A stretch of 64,000 bases of DNA from an uncultured Massilia sp. (GTDB lineage Bacteria > Pseudomonadota > Gammaproteobacteria > Burkholderiales > Burkholderiaceae_D), in the NCBI RefSeq assembly GCF_913773735.1, contig NZ_CAJYEB010000025.1:62001-126000 (forward strand), read 5' to 3'. The position numbers and the translations under genes were made by a program. A model generated the notes under the pieces. The model did no database searches, was not told the origin of the DNA, and saw only the letters and a list, made by a program, of their open reading frames with translations. Of the stretch, positions 33,589-46,747 are shown in pieces. Position 1 is the first letter of the stretch, and each line of letters begins with the position of its first letter.

Positions 33589-33931
33589 GGGATCTCCTTT
33601 CGGGAACGGTGAACAACGTCGGGCGATACCGTTAATGTAGGGCACGCATGCATTGGCGTCAGGCCGTCATTTGATGAGGATCAAAAAATCAAATGATTTT
33701 TATGGGCGCTGCCGGGGATTGCCCGCGGCGCTGGCGTGACGCGGGTGGGGGGAGGGGATGTGTCGATGATGTGGGCGCGATGGCCTCGGCGCGAAGGGCG
33801 CCGCATGTGCGGGTCGTTGGCGCTGCGCTGCGGCGACGGGATCGCGTTTGCCGCGAGCGTGGCGGACGCGGCGGCCTGCGGCGGCCTCCTGCGCGCAAGG
33901 GACGGGGGCGCGACCGGCGCGCCGCCCGGGC
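33589..33931. other. Intergenic region between usp operon and ArnT-like gene
   Basis: 343 bp. It holds the ANR box and the AT-rich palindromic tract at 33686-33700. The remaining GC-rich part (33705-33931) shows no convincing gene on either strand and no clear intrinsic terminator for the upstream glycosyltransferase. Confidence 0.5.
33671..33684. promoter_or_regulatory. Perfect ANR/FNR box upstream of the usp-phaC operon
   Basis: TTGATGAGGATCAA fits the FNR/ANR consensus TTGAT-N4-ATCAA exactly and lies 83 bp before the first usp ATG. If the -10 is TACATT (complement of 33634-33639), the box centre is near -50; a classical -41.5 spacing would need a poor -10. A second AT-rich palindrome-like stretch (33686-33700) adjoins it. 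Confidence 0.7.
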
Positions 33932-35731
33932 CTACGGCGTGGCGATTACGCTGCGCCGCGCGTCGGCCGCCACCACGCGCAGCGGCACACCCCGCGCGCG
34001 CAGCTTCCCGACCAGGTCGGGGCGGATGATCGCCACGCCCGGGATGCCCGCCCGCGCGTCGCGCGTCCAGCGCGCGGCGAAGGCGTCGAGCGTCGGCATC
34101 GCCAGTTCCGGCTGCTGCGCCAGGCCGAAGGCGAATTCGTCCTCGTAGTCGACCAGCGTCACGGTGCGGCCCAGGTAGAAGGTCAGCGCCTGTTCGTACA
34201 TGCCCACCGAGTACAGCCGGGTGGCCGGCGTCAGCGTCGCGCGCAGCGCGGGCAGCAGGTTGGCGCCGGTGCGCAGCGCCGCCACCGGTCCGAAGCCGGC
34301 CATCAGCAGCTGCCCGGCCAGGAAGCCGCCGAGGGCGATCGCCAGGACGTGGCCGTTGATGTGGCCGCTGACGTGGCCGCCCACGTTGCCGAGCAGGCGG
34401 GCCCGGGCCCGGCCGCGCCGCAGGTCCCACAGCGCGGCGCCGGCGCCGCCCAGCATGGCCAGGCCGCCCGCGGCGATCCAGGGCGTCCAGGCGCGGTAGG
34501 CGGCCGCTTCGGCCGGGATGCGCGCGAAGCTGCCGGCGCAGGCCGCCGCCGCCAGCAGGGCGATGCCGGCCAGGCCCGCGAGCAGCGCGTTGGCGGCGAG
34601 GACGCGGCGCGGCGCTTCCCCGGCATAACGGCCCAGCAGCAGGGCCAGCGCGGGGAACGCCGGCAGGATGTAGCCCGGCAGCTTGGAACTCGAGGCCGAG
34701 AAGAAGGCGACGATGACGACGACCCAGGCCAGCGCCAGCAGGCGCGGGCGGAAGGTCGCGCTGTCCGCCGCGTCGCGGCGCGCGCCGGCCGCCAGGCCGT
34801 GGGCCAGCAGGCCCAGCCAGGGGATGCTGCCGACGGCCAGCAGGGCCAGGAAGTACCACCACGGCGCCTCGCGGTGGTGCTCCTTGAGCAGGAAGCGCTC
34901 GACGTGCTCGTGGATGAAGAAGAAGTGCGGCTGTTCCGGATTGCGCAGGCCCACCAGCACGAACCAGGGCGCGGCGACCAGCAGGAACAGCGGCAGGCCG
35001 CGGGCGATGTGCAGGCGCTTCCAGATGCCGGTGTCGCGCGCGGCGAGCGCATAGGCGACCAGCGCGGCGCCGGGCAGCACGATCCCGATCAGTCCCTTGG
35101 CCAGCACGGCCAGCGCCATGCCGGCCCAGCAGGCCAGCATCCAGTGGCGGCGAGCGCGTTCCCCGATGCCGGGACGCTGGGCCAGCAGCAGGGCGCACAG
35201 CGCCAGCGTCATCATCGCGGACAATCCCATGTCGAGCGAATCGACCTGGCCGCCGGCCACCCAGTACAGGCAGGCGCCGAGCACCAGCGCCGCATGCAGG
35301 CCGGTGCGCGCGCCGAACACGCGCGCGCCGGCAAGGCCCGTCATCAGCACGCCGAAGATGGCGCACAGCCCCGTCCACAGGCGCGCCTGCCACTCGCCCA
35401 GGCCGAAGGCGGCGAAGGTGAGGGCGTTCATCCAGGTCTGCAGCGGCGGCTTCTCGAAATACTTGATGCCGTTCAGGCGCGTGGTGATCCAGTCGCCGCC
35501 GGCGAACATCTCGCGCGCCATCTCGGCGTAGCGGCCTTCGTCGGGCGGCACCAGCGTGCGCAGCGACAGCACGTACAGCGTGACGAGGACGAAGCCGGCG
35601 GCGAGCGCGAGGACGAGCGCGACGACGGGCGCGCCGGCGCGCGCCGCGGGCCGCGCCGGCGTGGCGGGGCGGGAGGAAACGAGGTGCTGGAGGGCCGTGT
35701 CCGCGTGTTCGGCCGGCAGGTGCTTGGTCAT
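33932..35731 (-). CDS. ArnT/GT39-like membrane glycosyltransferase
   Basis: 599 residues with about 12 transmembrane helices. The first periplasmic loop contains LVPPDEGRYAEMAREM, where the Asp-Glu pair and Arg-Tyr match the catalytic loop of ArnT/PMT enzymes, followed by FEKPPLQTW. These enzymes move a sugar from undecaprenyl phosphate to lipid A (ArnT, aminoarabinose) or protein; no arn synthesis genes are in the window, so the donor is unknown. A C-terminal soluble part carries a small GGHVSGHINGHV repeat just before the last helix. ATG 35731 has GGAAG about 8 nt upstream. Confidence 0.85.
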   Translation of the reverse strand: MTKHLPAEHADTALQHLVSSRPATPARPAARAGAPVVALVLALAAGFVLVTLYVLSLRTLVPPDEGRYAEMAREMFAGGDWITTRLNGIKYFEKPPLQTWMNALTFAAFGLGEWQARLWTGLCAIFGVLMTGLAGARVFGARTGLHAALVLGACLYWVAGGQVDSLDMGLSAMMTLALCALLLAQRPGIGERARRHWMLACWAGMALAVLAKGLIGIVLPGAALVAYALAARDTGIWKRLHIARGLPLFLLVAAPWFVLVGLRNPEQPHFFFIHEHVERFLLKEHHREAPWWYFLALLAVGSIPWLGLLAHGLAAGARRDAADSATFRPRLLALAWVVVIVAFFSASSSKLPGYILPAFPALALLLGRYAGEAPRRVLAANALLAGLAGIALLAAAACAGSFARIPAEAAAYRAWTPWIAAGGLAMLGGAGAALWDLRRGRARARLLGNVGGHVSGHINGHVLAIALGGFLAGQLLMAGFGPVAALRTGANLLPALRATLTPATRLYSVGMYEQALTFYLGRTVTLVDYEDEFAFGLAQQPELAMPTLDAFAARWTRDARAGIPGVAIIRPDLVGKLRARGVPLRVVAADARRSVIATP

Positions 35732-36314
35732 GCTGGAATCTTCCGTTGCGTCGTGGGCGCCCGTCAGGGCGATGCTGCGAGCATTGTGAACGATATTTAC
35801 CGACGCAAAACGGACAGGCGGATTACATTTACGTAAGGTTTGCGCCGAAAAAGGCGCTGTTCGCGCTAACGCGGCACGCCGTCCGGCAGCCGCTGCCAGC
35901 CCGTCACCTCTGCGGGGTCGCGCGACCATCCTGGCCGCACGGCGCTTGCGTGCACAGCGATAGCGCTTCAGGTGCGGCCAATGCGTCATCGCACGCCCGA
36001 GCCGGCATCGCCGTCTCTCCATGTCTTACCGCGACAACGGGTATGACCCGCCGGGACCGGGCCCGGTTCGCACGATCGACGCGTACGGCGCCAAAAAAAA
36101 TCCGCCGGCGCTGCAACGCCGACGGACGAAAGTCGAGAGTGTCCTGTGAGAAGACGGCGCCATCCTACCGCGCGCAGATGTCGGCATGATGACAGCGGAC
36201 GCCGCCGTCGCGCTGCGAATCCTGCGAAAGGAGGAGCCGGGCCGCGTGGCGGCGGTGTAGATTGGGCATCCCGCCCGACCTTCGCGCGTGGCGCCGCTTT
36301 CGCAAGGAGACCCC
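35732..36314. other. Intergenic region with minus-strand terminator
   Basis: 583 bp with no supported protein gene. AT-richer DNA at about 35780-35840 (upstream of the glycosyltransferase) is the likely minus-strand promoter region. The only other clear element is the intrinsic terminator at 36093-36126. A small RNA ending at it is possible. Confidence 0.5.
36093..36126 (-). terminator. Intrinsic terminator on the minus strand, no assigned gene
   Basis: Read on the minus strand: a GC-rich stem (TCCGTCGGCG paired with CGCCGGCGGA, loop about TTGCAG) followed at once by eight T residues. This is a textbook Rho-independent terminator. No minus-strand gene lies directly upstream; the doxX gene there is on the plus strand. 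Confidence 0.75.
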
Positions 36315-36773
36315 ATGACCGTATCCGCCCCGTCCACCACGTCCACCACGTCCACCACGTCCGCCACCGCGTCCGCCGCCGACCGGCCCGGCTCCCTCGA
36401 CCGCGCGGTGCGCACGGCCGGCCGCCTGATGGTGGGCGTCCTGTTCGTCTGGGCCGGCATCGACAAGATCCAGGGCTGGTCCGGCGCGCTGCAGGAAGTG
36501 GCGGGCGGCGGCCTGCCGTTTCCCGCCCTGACGCTGGGGCTGACCATCCTGCTGCAGGTGGCGGCCGGCGCCGCCGTCATGCTGGGGCGCTGGCTGCGTC
36601 CCGCATGCTGGGCGCTGGCCGCCTTCACGGCGCTGGCGACGGTGCTCTACCACGGCTTCTGGCACGCCGCCGGCGCGGCCCGCCACGCCGAGCTGATCAC
36701 GTTCATGGAGCATGTCTGCATGGTGGGCGGCCTGCTGGTCGTGTCGACACTGGAAGGCCGGCCGCGCGCCTGA
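36315..36773 (+). CDS. DoxX-family membrane protein
   Basis: 152 residues and four hydrophobic segments. After a repeat-derived Ser/Thr leader (STTSTTSTTSAT, from a 9-bp tandem repeat), the DoxX features appear: GRLMVGVLFVWAGIDKIQGW, then helices with GRWLRPACWALAAFTALATVLYHGFW. DoxX proteins are small membrane proteins linked in some species to redox or thiosulfate metabolism; no firm role here. AAGGAGA at 36304-36310 fixes ATG 36315. Convergent with the REC-GGDEF gene 54 bp away. Confidence 0.85.
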   Translation: MTVSAPSTTSTTSTTSATASAADRPGSLDRAVRTAGRLMVGVLFVWAGIDKIQGWSGALQEVAGGGLPFPALTLGLTILLQVAAGAAVMLGRWLRPACWALAAFTALATVLYHGFWHAAGAARHAELITFMEHVCMVGGLLVVSTLEGRPRA

Positions 36774-36827
36774 GCGCGGGCGCATCAGGCCGACGGTCCC
36801 CTGCCGGCGGAGTCGGCCCGGGCGGAT

Positions 36828-37741
36828 TCAGGCGGCCACGTCGCGCCAGGCCACGCGGTTGCGGCCGTCCTGCTTGGCGCGGTACAGCTGGGCGTCGGCC
36901 GCCTCGAACAGTTCGGCGGCGCTCTCCATGCCGTCCTGGCCCAGCGTGGCGCCGCCGATGCTGACGGTGACCACCGGGGCCGCCAGCGAGCCCTCGTGCG
37001 CGATCTGCAGCGCGGCGACGGCGGCGCGCAGCTCGTCGGCGGCGACGCGCGCATGGACGGCCGTCGTCTGCGGCATCATCAGCACCAGTTCCTCGCCGCC
37101 GTAGCGCGCCGCCAGGTCGGCCGGACGGCGCAGCCAGGTGCCGGTGCTGCGCGCCACCGCGCGCAGGGCGCGGTCGCCGGCCGGGTGGCCGTACGTGTCG
37201 TTGTACTGCTTGAAGCAGTCGATGTCGAGCAGGGCCACCGACAGCGGCCAGCCGTTGCGCTGGGCACGCTGCCATTCCATCGCATACAGTTCGTCGAAGC
37301 GGCGCCGGTTGGCCAGCTCGGTCAGGCCGTCGACGTTGGCCAGGCGCTCCAGCATGTGGCGCTGGCGCGCCAGCTGCAGGTGCAGCGCCACGCGCGCCAT
37401 CACGACGGTGGCGTTGAACGGCTTGGCGATGTAGTCCGAGGCGCCCATCTTGAGGCCGTTGGCCTCGTCCTCCGGGCGGTCCAGTCCGGAAATGAAGATC
37501 ACCGAGATGCGTTCGGTGTGCGGGTCGGCGCGCAGCCGCCGCAGGACTTCGTAGCCGCTCAGGTCGGGCATCATCACGTCCAGCAGCACTAGGTCGGGCG
37601 CGTGGCGCGCCGCCCGTTCCAGCGCCTGCTCGCCGTTCTTGGCCAGCAATACCGTGTACTCCGGCTTGAGCAGTTCGGCCAGCACCTGGCGGTTGACCGG
37701 GTCGTCGTCGGCGACCAGCACCTTTTGCGGTTCGGTCAATG

Positions 37742-37745
<4 letters not shown>
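36828..37745 (-). CDS. Response regulator diguanylate cyclase (REC-GGDEF)
   Basis: 305 residues. Receiver domain (KVLVADDDPVNRQ, LVLLDVMMPDLSG, IAKPF) at about 8-125 and a GGDEF domain (about 140-300) with RYGGEELVLMMP, an active GGEEL variant; RRRFDELY, LLDIDCFKQYNDTYGH and DAQLYRAKQDGRN also fit. No RxxD inhibitory site is evident five residues before GGEEL. ATG 37745 overlaps the stop of the hybrid kinase (37742-37744), so this is probably the output protein of that kinase, turning its signal into c-di-GMP. Confidence 0.92.
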
Positions 37746-41328
<3,583 letters not shown>

Positions 41329-41332
<4 letters not shown>

Positions 41333-42687
41333 CGCGCGCGTCCTCCGCTGCGGCCGGTGAGGCGGTCTTCGAGCCGGACCATCCAGCGCGGCGCGCGCGG
41401 ATCGGCCTGCCAGCCCTGCACCGTGGCATGCACCCGGTCGAGCAGGGCGTCGGGCAGCTTGAGCGGGCGTGTCTGGTCCATCAGCAGGCGCACGGTCAGG
41501 TGGTAGCCGAGCACGCGCGTGGCCAGGCGCGCCAGCGAGAAGCCCGGCCACAGCGGCCGCGCCAGCGCGTCGAGCCCGCGCGCCAGGCCCGCGCAGGCGG
41601 CGAACGCCAGCCGTGCCGGCAGCGACACCTTGCCGTCCAGGCCCAGGTCGCGCGACGCGCGCGCGCCGCACAGGCGGCGCGTCAGCAGCACCGGGAAGGG
41701 CTTGAGCAGGCCCAGCGGAATGTAGCGCTGCATCGCCGCCACCAGGTCGGCCGCCAGCGCCGGGCGCGGGTCGGGCCGGCGCACGCTGTCGCGGTTGCGC
41801 GCCTGGATGTCCTCGAACAGCGCGCGCGCCCGGTCCATCGTGTCGGCCATCAGCGCGCGCTCGATGCCGAGCACGTGGCCCAGCACGTTCCAGGCATGCA
41901 GGTAGGCCGCTTCGTCGGCGGAGGCGGCGGGGATGCCGAGGCGGCGCATGCCGTCCACGAACACGTAGCCGAAGGTCAGCAGCGTGTAGGCCAGCTCTTC
42001 CTGGTTGCAGGGCAGGCCGAGGCGGTCGATGTCCCAGCCCTGCGCATACAGCAGGTGGTGCAGGCCGGCGCCGCGCGCGGCGATGCGCGGCAGGCGGCGC
42101 GGCGCCACCATGGCGTCGGCCGGCGCGCCGCGCAGGACCAAGTGGCGGATGGTGGCGTGGATCAGGCGCACCTTGAGCGCCTGGGCGATGCCGCCGCCGT
42201 CCGGCGCCGTCATCCCGCCGCGCATCATGACGGGGAAGATCATGGCGGCCGTCGAGCGCACCCGGTAGTCGGTGTGCTGCTCGAGCTGCCCGGCCACGTG
42301 CAGCACGGCGGCCAGGTCGGGCACCACGTAGCATTGCGGCAGGCTGGCGCAGAACAGCAGCGTGCACGACGCCATGCTCATGTCCATGAACAGGGCCTCG
42401 GCGCGCGCGATGGCGGCGGGATCGGCCCACGCCGGCAGCACGCGCGCGGCCGCCACGTAGTCCTCCAGCGCGGCGGCCATGTGCGGCGGCAGGCCGGGGC
42501 TGGCGCACCAGCCGTCGAGGTCGCCGTTCAGCTTCCAGCGCGCGATCTCGCCGTTGAGCAGCGCGATGGCGTCGAGGTCCGGGCCGCCGCCGGCCGCCGG
42601 GCCGAGGGCGCGCGCGATCGTGGCATCGGCGAGCGGGTCGGCGCGCAGGCAGGGGTCGTCGGCGGATGGGGTCGGGTCGTCGCGCAT
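41329..42687 (-). CDS. Oxygenase MpaB/rubber-oxygenase (Lcp) family heme protein
   Basis: 452 residues of the DUF2236 family, whose characterised member Lcp is a b-type heme dioxygenase that cleaves polyisoprene. In Lcp, Arg164, Thr168 and the heme ligand His198 are key. Here YRVRST supplies an Arg and a Thr with the same spacing of four, and a His in KVRLIHATIRHLV follows 31 residues after the Thr (30 in Lcp). No Tat or Sec signal is visible, unlike secreted Lcp, so it is probably cytoplasmic. It overlaps the kinase start by ATGA and the upstream carotenoid-like gene by 1 bp. Substrate likely isoprenoid or lipid, unproven. Confidence 0.8.
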
Positions 42688-43541
42688 CACGCGGCCTCCT
42701 TCAGGGTGGCGCCGGCCGCCGGCGCGGCGCCCGCGGCGCGCCAGCGCAGCAGGCCGCAGCCGGCGGTCAACAGGGGGAAACCCATCGCGAACAGGGCGAT
42801 GGTGCGCGCCTCGACCGGATAGCCGAGGCACACCTGGAACAGCATCAGGCCGGCGTACACCGACAGCGGCACCAGCACGTGGCGCGTGGTCGCCGGCGCG
42901 GTGGCGGTGGCGGTGGCGGTGGCGGGCTGGCGGCGCAGCCAGAGCCGGAACGCCAGCTGGATCGCGAACGCCACCGTCATCCAGCCGGCGAAGCCCTGCA
43001 CGGTCTCGCCGAACCACCAGCCGTCGGTGCGCGCCATGGTCCAGGCGCGCAGCTTGTAGACCATGTAGGGATCGACGCCCAGGTCGTAGCAGGTGACGAC
43101 GGTGGCGCCGACCAGCGCGCTCAGCACCGTCATCGGCAGGCCGGGAATGCGGGCCGACGGCGCCTGCCAGACGACCAGGTCGGCGATCACGTAGCCGCAG
43201 TAGCTGAGCGCGAACCACATCAGCGGGATCACGACCGGCACCGCGCCCAGGCGCGGCCCGAGCACGTCGGTATAGGTGTAGTCGCCGAAGAACCAGCCGC
43301 GCGTGGCGCCGAGTTCCTCGGCCACCCAGCCGATGGCGACGCCCGCCAGCAGCAGGCGCAGCGCGGCGCGGGGACCGAGCAGCCGGGCGGCGCTGGCCCA
43401 GCAGCAGCCGGCCATCAGCAGCGAACTGGCCACCAGCAGGGTGCTGGTGTCGCCGAAGCCGCGCAGGCACAGAACGAGCAGGAAGGCGGCCAGCAGCAGG
43501 GCGCTGGCCAGGGCGAGATGGCGGTGCGGCAGCGAGGTCAT
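42687..43541 (-). CDS. Carotenoid biosynthesis-like membrane protein (DUF422/CruF family)
   Basis: 284 residues with about seven hydrophobic helices. The features EELGATRGWFFGDYTYTDVLGPRLGAVPVVIPLMWF and ATVVTCYDLGVDPYMV match the DUF422 family, which includes CruF, a carotenoid 1',2'-hydratase. Acidic residues in these segments are conserved in the family. A GCGGTG hexamer repeat (about 42896-42925) encodes an ATATATA loop. ATG 43541 has GGAG about 10 nt upstream. No other carotenoid gene is in the window, so it may act on another isoprenoid together with the adjoining oxygenase. Confidence 0.82.
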   Translation of the reverse strand: MTSLPHRHLALASALLLAAFLLVLCLRGFGDTSTLLVASSLLMAGCCWASAARLLGPRAALRLLLAGVAIGWVAEELGATRGWFFGDYTYTDVLGPRLGAVPVVIPLMWFALSYCGYVIADLVVWQAPSARIPGLPMTVLSALVGATVVTCYDLGVDPYMVYKLRAWTMARTDGWWFGETVQGFAGWMTVAFAIQLAFRLWLRRQPATATATATAPATTRHVLVPLSVYAGLMLFQVCLGYPVEARTIALFAMGFPLLTAGCGLLRWRAAGAAPAAGATLKEAA

Positions 43542-43626
43542 GGGCGATGGCTCCAGTGGCGCGAACGAGGAAAACGGTGGCAACGGTGGAAACGGTGGAA
43601 ACGACGCGGCGTGGCGCGACCGGCCG

Positions 43627-43648
43627 GCGGACGGCGCGCGCCGTCCGC
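43627..43648. terminator. 22-bp perfect palindrome after the TonB-receptor gene
   Basis: A perfect inverted repeat (half-site GCGGACGGCGC) begins 12 bp beyond the receptor stop codon on the minus strand. It would form a very stable hairpin. There is no T-run after it, so it may act as a 3'-end stabiliser or weak terminator. Confidence 0.5.
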
Positions 43649-43659
43649 GCGGGGCCGCC

Positions 43660-45894
43660 TCAGTAGCGGTAGTCGAAGCGCACGTCCGCGGTGCGCGGTG
43701 CCGACGGCGCCGCCAGGCCGGAGGCGTTGATCGACACCGGGCGCACGTCGTCCTCGAGGTTGCGCACCCGCGCCACCACGCTCCAGCGCGCGCCGTCGGG
43801 CTCCCAGCCCAGGCGCAGGTCCGATTCCGTATGGCCCGGCACGCGGAACATCAGCTGCTGCGTCGGCACCGACAGCAGGTAGCCTGAGCTGGCCCGGGTG
43901 GCGGCGCCGGCGACCAGGCTGCCGCCGGACAGGCGGAAGCGGTGCTCGTAGCCGAGCGTCAGCGTGCGCGTCGGGGTGCGGTCGAGCTTGACGCCGGCCC
44001 AGGAATGCACGCCGTCCGGCGCGTAGCGGGTGTAGTGGGCGTCGAGCAGGCCGGCCGCGTACGTCAGGCGGTCGGCCGCCGACAGCAGCACCTGGCCCTC
44101 GGCTTCGAGGCCGCGCACGCTGGCCTGGCCGGCGTTGCTGGTGTCGAAGCGGGGCTTGCCGTTGACGACGGTTTCGGCCGACAGTTGCAGGTTGCGGTAA
44201 TCGTAGTGGAATGCCGCCAGGTTCAGGCTGGCGCGGTTGTTCCAGAAACGCGTCTTCAGGCCGCCTTCGTAGGCGCGCACGGTCTCGGGCTGGTAGACCA
44301 GGGTGGCCGCCGGCACGGCGCTGGCGTCCGGGCAGGCGATGCCGTCCACGACCGCGCCGGCCACGCAGCCGTCGTTGAAGCCGCCCGACTTGTAGCCGGT
44401 CGCGACGGCGCCGTACAGCAGCGTCGCCGGGGCCAGGTCGTAGTCCAGGCCGAGGCGCCAGGTGGTCTTGCTGGTGGAGATCGCGCTGGCGTTCAGCTCG
44501 CGCGGATCGGTGGCCGGGTCGAAGACCGGCGTCTGCTGGTAGCCGATATAGCCGCGGCGCGTCTTGTCGTCCTCGGTGTAGCGGGCGCCGGCGGTGGCGC
44601 GCAGGCGCGGCAGCAGCGCATAGGTGGCCTGGCCGAACACGGCCTTGCTGCGCGAGACGGTCGGGTCGTTGACGAACACGTAGTGCGGCGTCAGGCCGAC
44701 CGCTTCCAGGCCGCTGAAGTCGTACCGGGCGCTGGTCTTTTCGCGGAACCAGTAGACGCCGGCCTGGGCCTGCAGCGGGCCGGCGCCGCGCGTGGCGATG
44801 CGCAGCTCGTGCGAATCCTGCACGTAGTGGGCGTCGAAGTCCTGGTTCGCGCCGATGGCGATGGCGGGCGCGACGCGGTAGTAGAAGTTGTAGCGGTACT
44901 GGTGTTCGTAGTCGCGGTGCGCGCCCAGCCAGGACAGCGTGGCCGGCCCCAGGTTCCAGTTCAGCTCGGACGACAGGGCGTCCGTCTTCTTGTGCGAGTA
45001 GCCCTGCTGCTGCGCCACGTTGGGGGCGATGAAGCGGTAGGTCAACACGTCGCGGGTGGCGGCGTCCTTCCACACCGGCTTGCCGCTGGCGATGCCGTCG
45101 TAGAAGTTCGCGTCCGGCACCGTGCTGTCGTTGTTGGTGTCGTCGCGGCTGGTCTCGTAGCGCACCAGCAGGTCGGCGTCGCGGCCGAGGGCGAGTTTCG
45201 CCGCCAGGCGCGCGGCGCGGTCGTCGCGGTCCAGGCCCAGGCGGCGCGTGACGCCGGGGCCGTTGCGCAGGTACGGGTCGTGCTCGTTCCAGGTCGCGGC
45301 GGCGCGCAGCGCGAGCACGTCGTTGACCGGCACGTTGACCATGGCGCCGGCCTGGCGCGCGCCGTGGTCGCCCGCGGTGACGTCGAAGCCGGCATCGAAG
45401 CGCCGCTCGGGCGCCTTGCTGATCACGTTGATCACGCCGGCCGTGGTATTGCGCCCGTACAGGGTGCCCTGGGGGCCGCGCAGCACCTCGACGCGCTCGA
45501 CGTCGTAGAAGGTGACGTTCTGGCTCTGCGGGCGCGCCAGGTAGATGCCGTCCACCATGAAGGCGGCCGACGGGTCGCCCTTGTCGGTATTGTCGGCGCT
45601 GGAGATGCCGCGGATCGTCACGCGCAGGCCGTCGAACGCGTTCTCGATGAAGGTGTTGGGCAGGCGCTGGCCGAGCGCGCCCGGGGTGTCGAGCCCGGCC
45701 CGCTCCAGTTGTTCGCCCTGGAGGACGCTCAGCGCCACCGGCGTCTTCGATTCCGGCGTGGTCATGCGCTGGGCCGTGACCATCACTTCCTGGATGCCGT
45801 CGCCGGTGCTCTGCGCCTGGGCGCTGCCCGCGACGATGCCGGCGACCGCGAGCGCCAGCAGCTTGGGGTTCGTGCGAACCCGTCGATCTTTCAT
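43660..45894 (-). CDS. TonB-dependent outer-membrane receptor
   Basis: 744 residues. Signal peptide at 1-29, TonB-box-like IQEVMVTAQRM, plug domain (about 45-160: VTIRGISSADNTDKGDPSAAFMVDG and VEVLRGPQGTLYGRNTTAGVINV) and a 22-strand barrel ending VRFDYRY with aromatic C-terminus. It imports a large or scarce substrate using TonB energy. Style is that of the broad catechol/vitamin/glycan receptor group; no siderophore genes or sigma/anti-sigma pair lie nearby, so the ligand is unknown. ATG 45894 follows AGGGAAG. It is a single-gene unit with a 265-bp upstream region. Confidence 0.92.
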   Translation of the reverse strand: MKDRRVRTNPKLLALAVAGIVAGSAQAQSTGDGIQEVMVTAQRMTTPESKTPVALSVLQGEQLERAGLDTPGALGQRLPNTFIENAFDGLRVTIRGISSADNTDKGDPSAAFMVDGIYLARPQSQNVTFYDVERVEVLRGPQGTLYGRNTTAGVINVISKAPERRFDAGFDVTAGDHGARQAGAMVNVPVNDVLALRAAATWNEHDPYLRNGPGVTRRLGLDRDDRAARLAAKLALGRDADLLVRYETSRDDTNNDSTVPDANFYDGIASGKPVWKDAATRDVLTYRFIAPNVAQQQGYSHKKTDALSSELNWNLGPATLSWLGAHRDYEHQYRYNFYYRVAPAIAIGANQDFDAHYVQDSHELRIATRGAGPLQAQAGVYWFREKTSARYDFSGLEAVGLTPHYVFVNDPTVSRSKAVFGQATYALLPRLRATAGARYTEDDKTRRGYIGYQQTPVFDPATDPRELNASAISTSKTTWRLGLDYDLAPATLLYGAVATGYKSGGFNDGCVAGAVVDGIACPDASAVPAATLVYQPETVRAYEGGLKTRFWNNRASLNLAAFHYDYRNLQLSAETVVNGKPRFDTSNAGQASVRGLEAEGQVLLSAADRLTYAAGLLDAHYTRYAPDGVHSWAGVKLDRTPTRTLTLGYEHRFRLSGGSLVAGAATRASSGYLLSVPTQQLMFRVPGHTESDLRLGWEPDGARWSVVARVRNLEDDVRPVSINASGLAAPSAPRTADVRFDYRY

Positions 45895-46159
45895 GAGACT
45901 TCCCTGTGTTCTTCTTTGCGCCGCCCCGCCGACCGCGTCGTGCGGTGCGGCCACCCGGGATCGCATCAGCGACCGGCATTTATTGGTAATGGGTGAGAAC
46001 AGGTAGTCTATCAGGTAGAAATGACGAGAAATAGTGTTCAATTACCACAGAGATACGAAATTTCTCGTGCACAACAATCTGGCCCCGCTTTCGATGTCGG
46101 AACGGCATCGCTGCCGCCGTTTCGCACGCGCCGGGGGGCAAGGGAGGCCCTCCGCGTCG

Positions 46160-46747
46160 CTAGTCGCGGGGATTGACGAGGGAGGTCAGCACCATGTCTT
46201 CCCAGCGGCCGGCGATCCGCAGGTAGGAGCGGGCCAGGCCTTCGCGCACGAAGCCGAGGCGCCCGAGCAGCGCGGCGCTGCGGGCGTTGGCCGGCATGTG
46301 GCAGGCCATGATGCGGTGCAGGCCTTCGTGCGCGAACATGTGGGCGATGGCGGTCGCCGCCACCTCGTGCATCAGGCCGGTGCCCTGGCGGTGCGCCGCC
46401 ACCGAAAAGCCGAGGTGGCAGGCCTGGAACGGTCCGCGCACGATGTTCGTGAACGAGCAGGTGGCGAGCAGCGCCGCGCCGTCGCCGCCGTCGTCGCCCG
46501 CGTCGTCAGCGTCGGCGCGCGCGAAGGCGAGGAAGTGCAGTGCGCTGCCGGCGCGCGCCTCGGCCAGCGAGCGCTCCAGGCGCGCGCGCGCCGCCTCCAG
46601 CGTGAAGTCGGCCGGCGTGCGCGCCGGCTCCCATGACGCCAGGTGGGCGCGGTTGGCAATGCGATAGGCCTGCAGCAGCGGCGCGCTGGCGGGCGAGGGC
46701 ACGCACAGCGTCGTGCGGGCGGTGTGCAGGATCGGCAGGTCGTTCAT
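46160..46747 (-). CDS. GNAT acetyltransferase, RimJ/RimL type
   Basis: 195 residues. Acceptor-side start TARTTLCVPSPASAPLL, then the acetyl-CoA binding region LGFSVAAHRQGTGLMHEVAATAIAHMF (Q/RxxGxG/A) and MPANARSAALLGRLGFVREG near the end, all typical of RimJ-like N-terminal acetyltransferases. Target could be a ribosomal protein or a small molecule. ATG 46747 overlaps the stop of the upstream membrane hydrolase gene. Confidence 0.88.
   Translation of the reverse strand: MNDLPILHTARTTLCVPSPASAPLLQAYRIANRAHLASWEPARTPADFTLEAARARLERSLAEARAGSALHFLAFARADADDAGDDGGDGAALLATCSFTNIVRGPFQACHLGFSVAAHRQGTGLMHEVAATAIAHMFAHEGLHRIMACHMPANARSAALLGRLGFVREGLARSYLRIAGRWEDMVLTSLVNPRD

Noticed and set aside
33634..33684. 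Classical class II (-41.5) ANR promoter for the usp operon
   Set aside because: At that spacing the -10 would be TGCGTG, a poor match; the better TACATT places the box near -50. I keep the box but not the exact geometry.
36165..36785. Minus-strand open frame of about 206 codons over doxX that could own the orphan terminator
   Set aside because: Its product is low-complexity (GG/RG repeats antisense to the doxX leader repeat) and no ribosome site or domain supports it.
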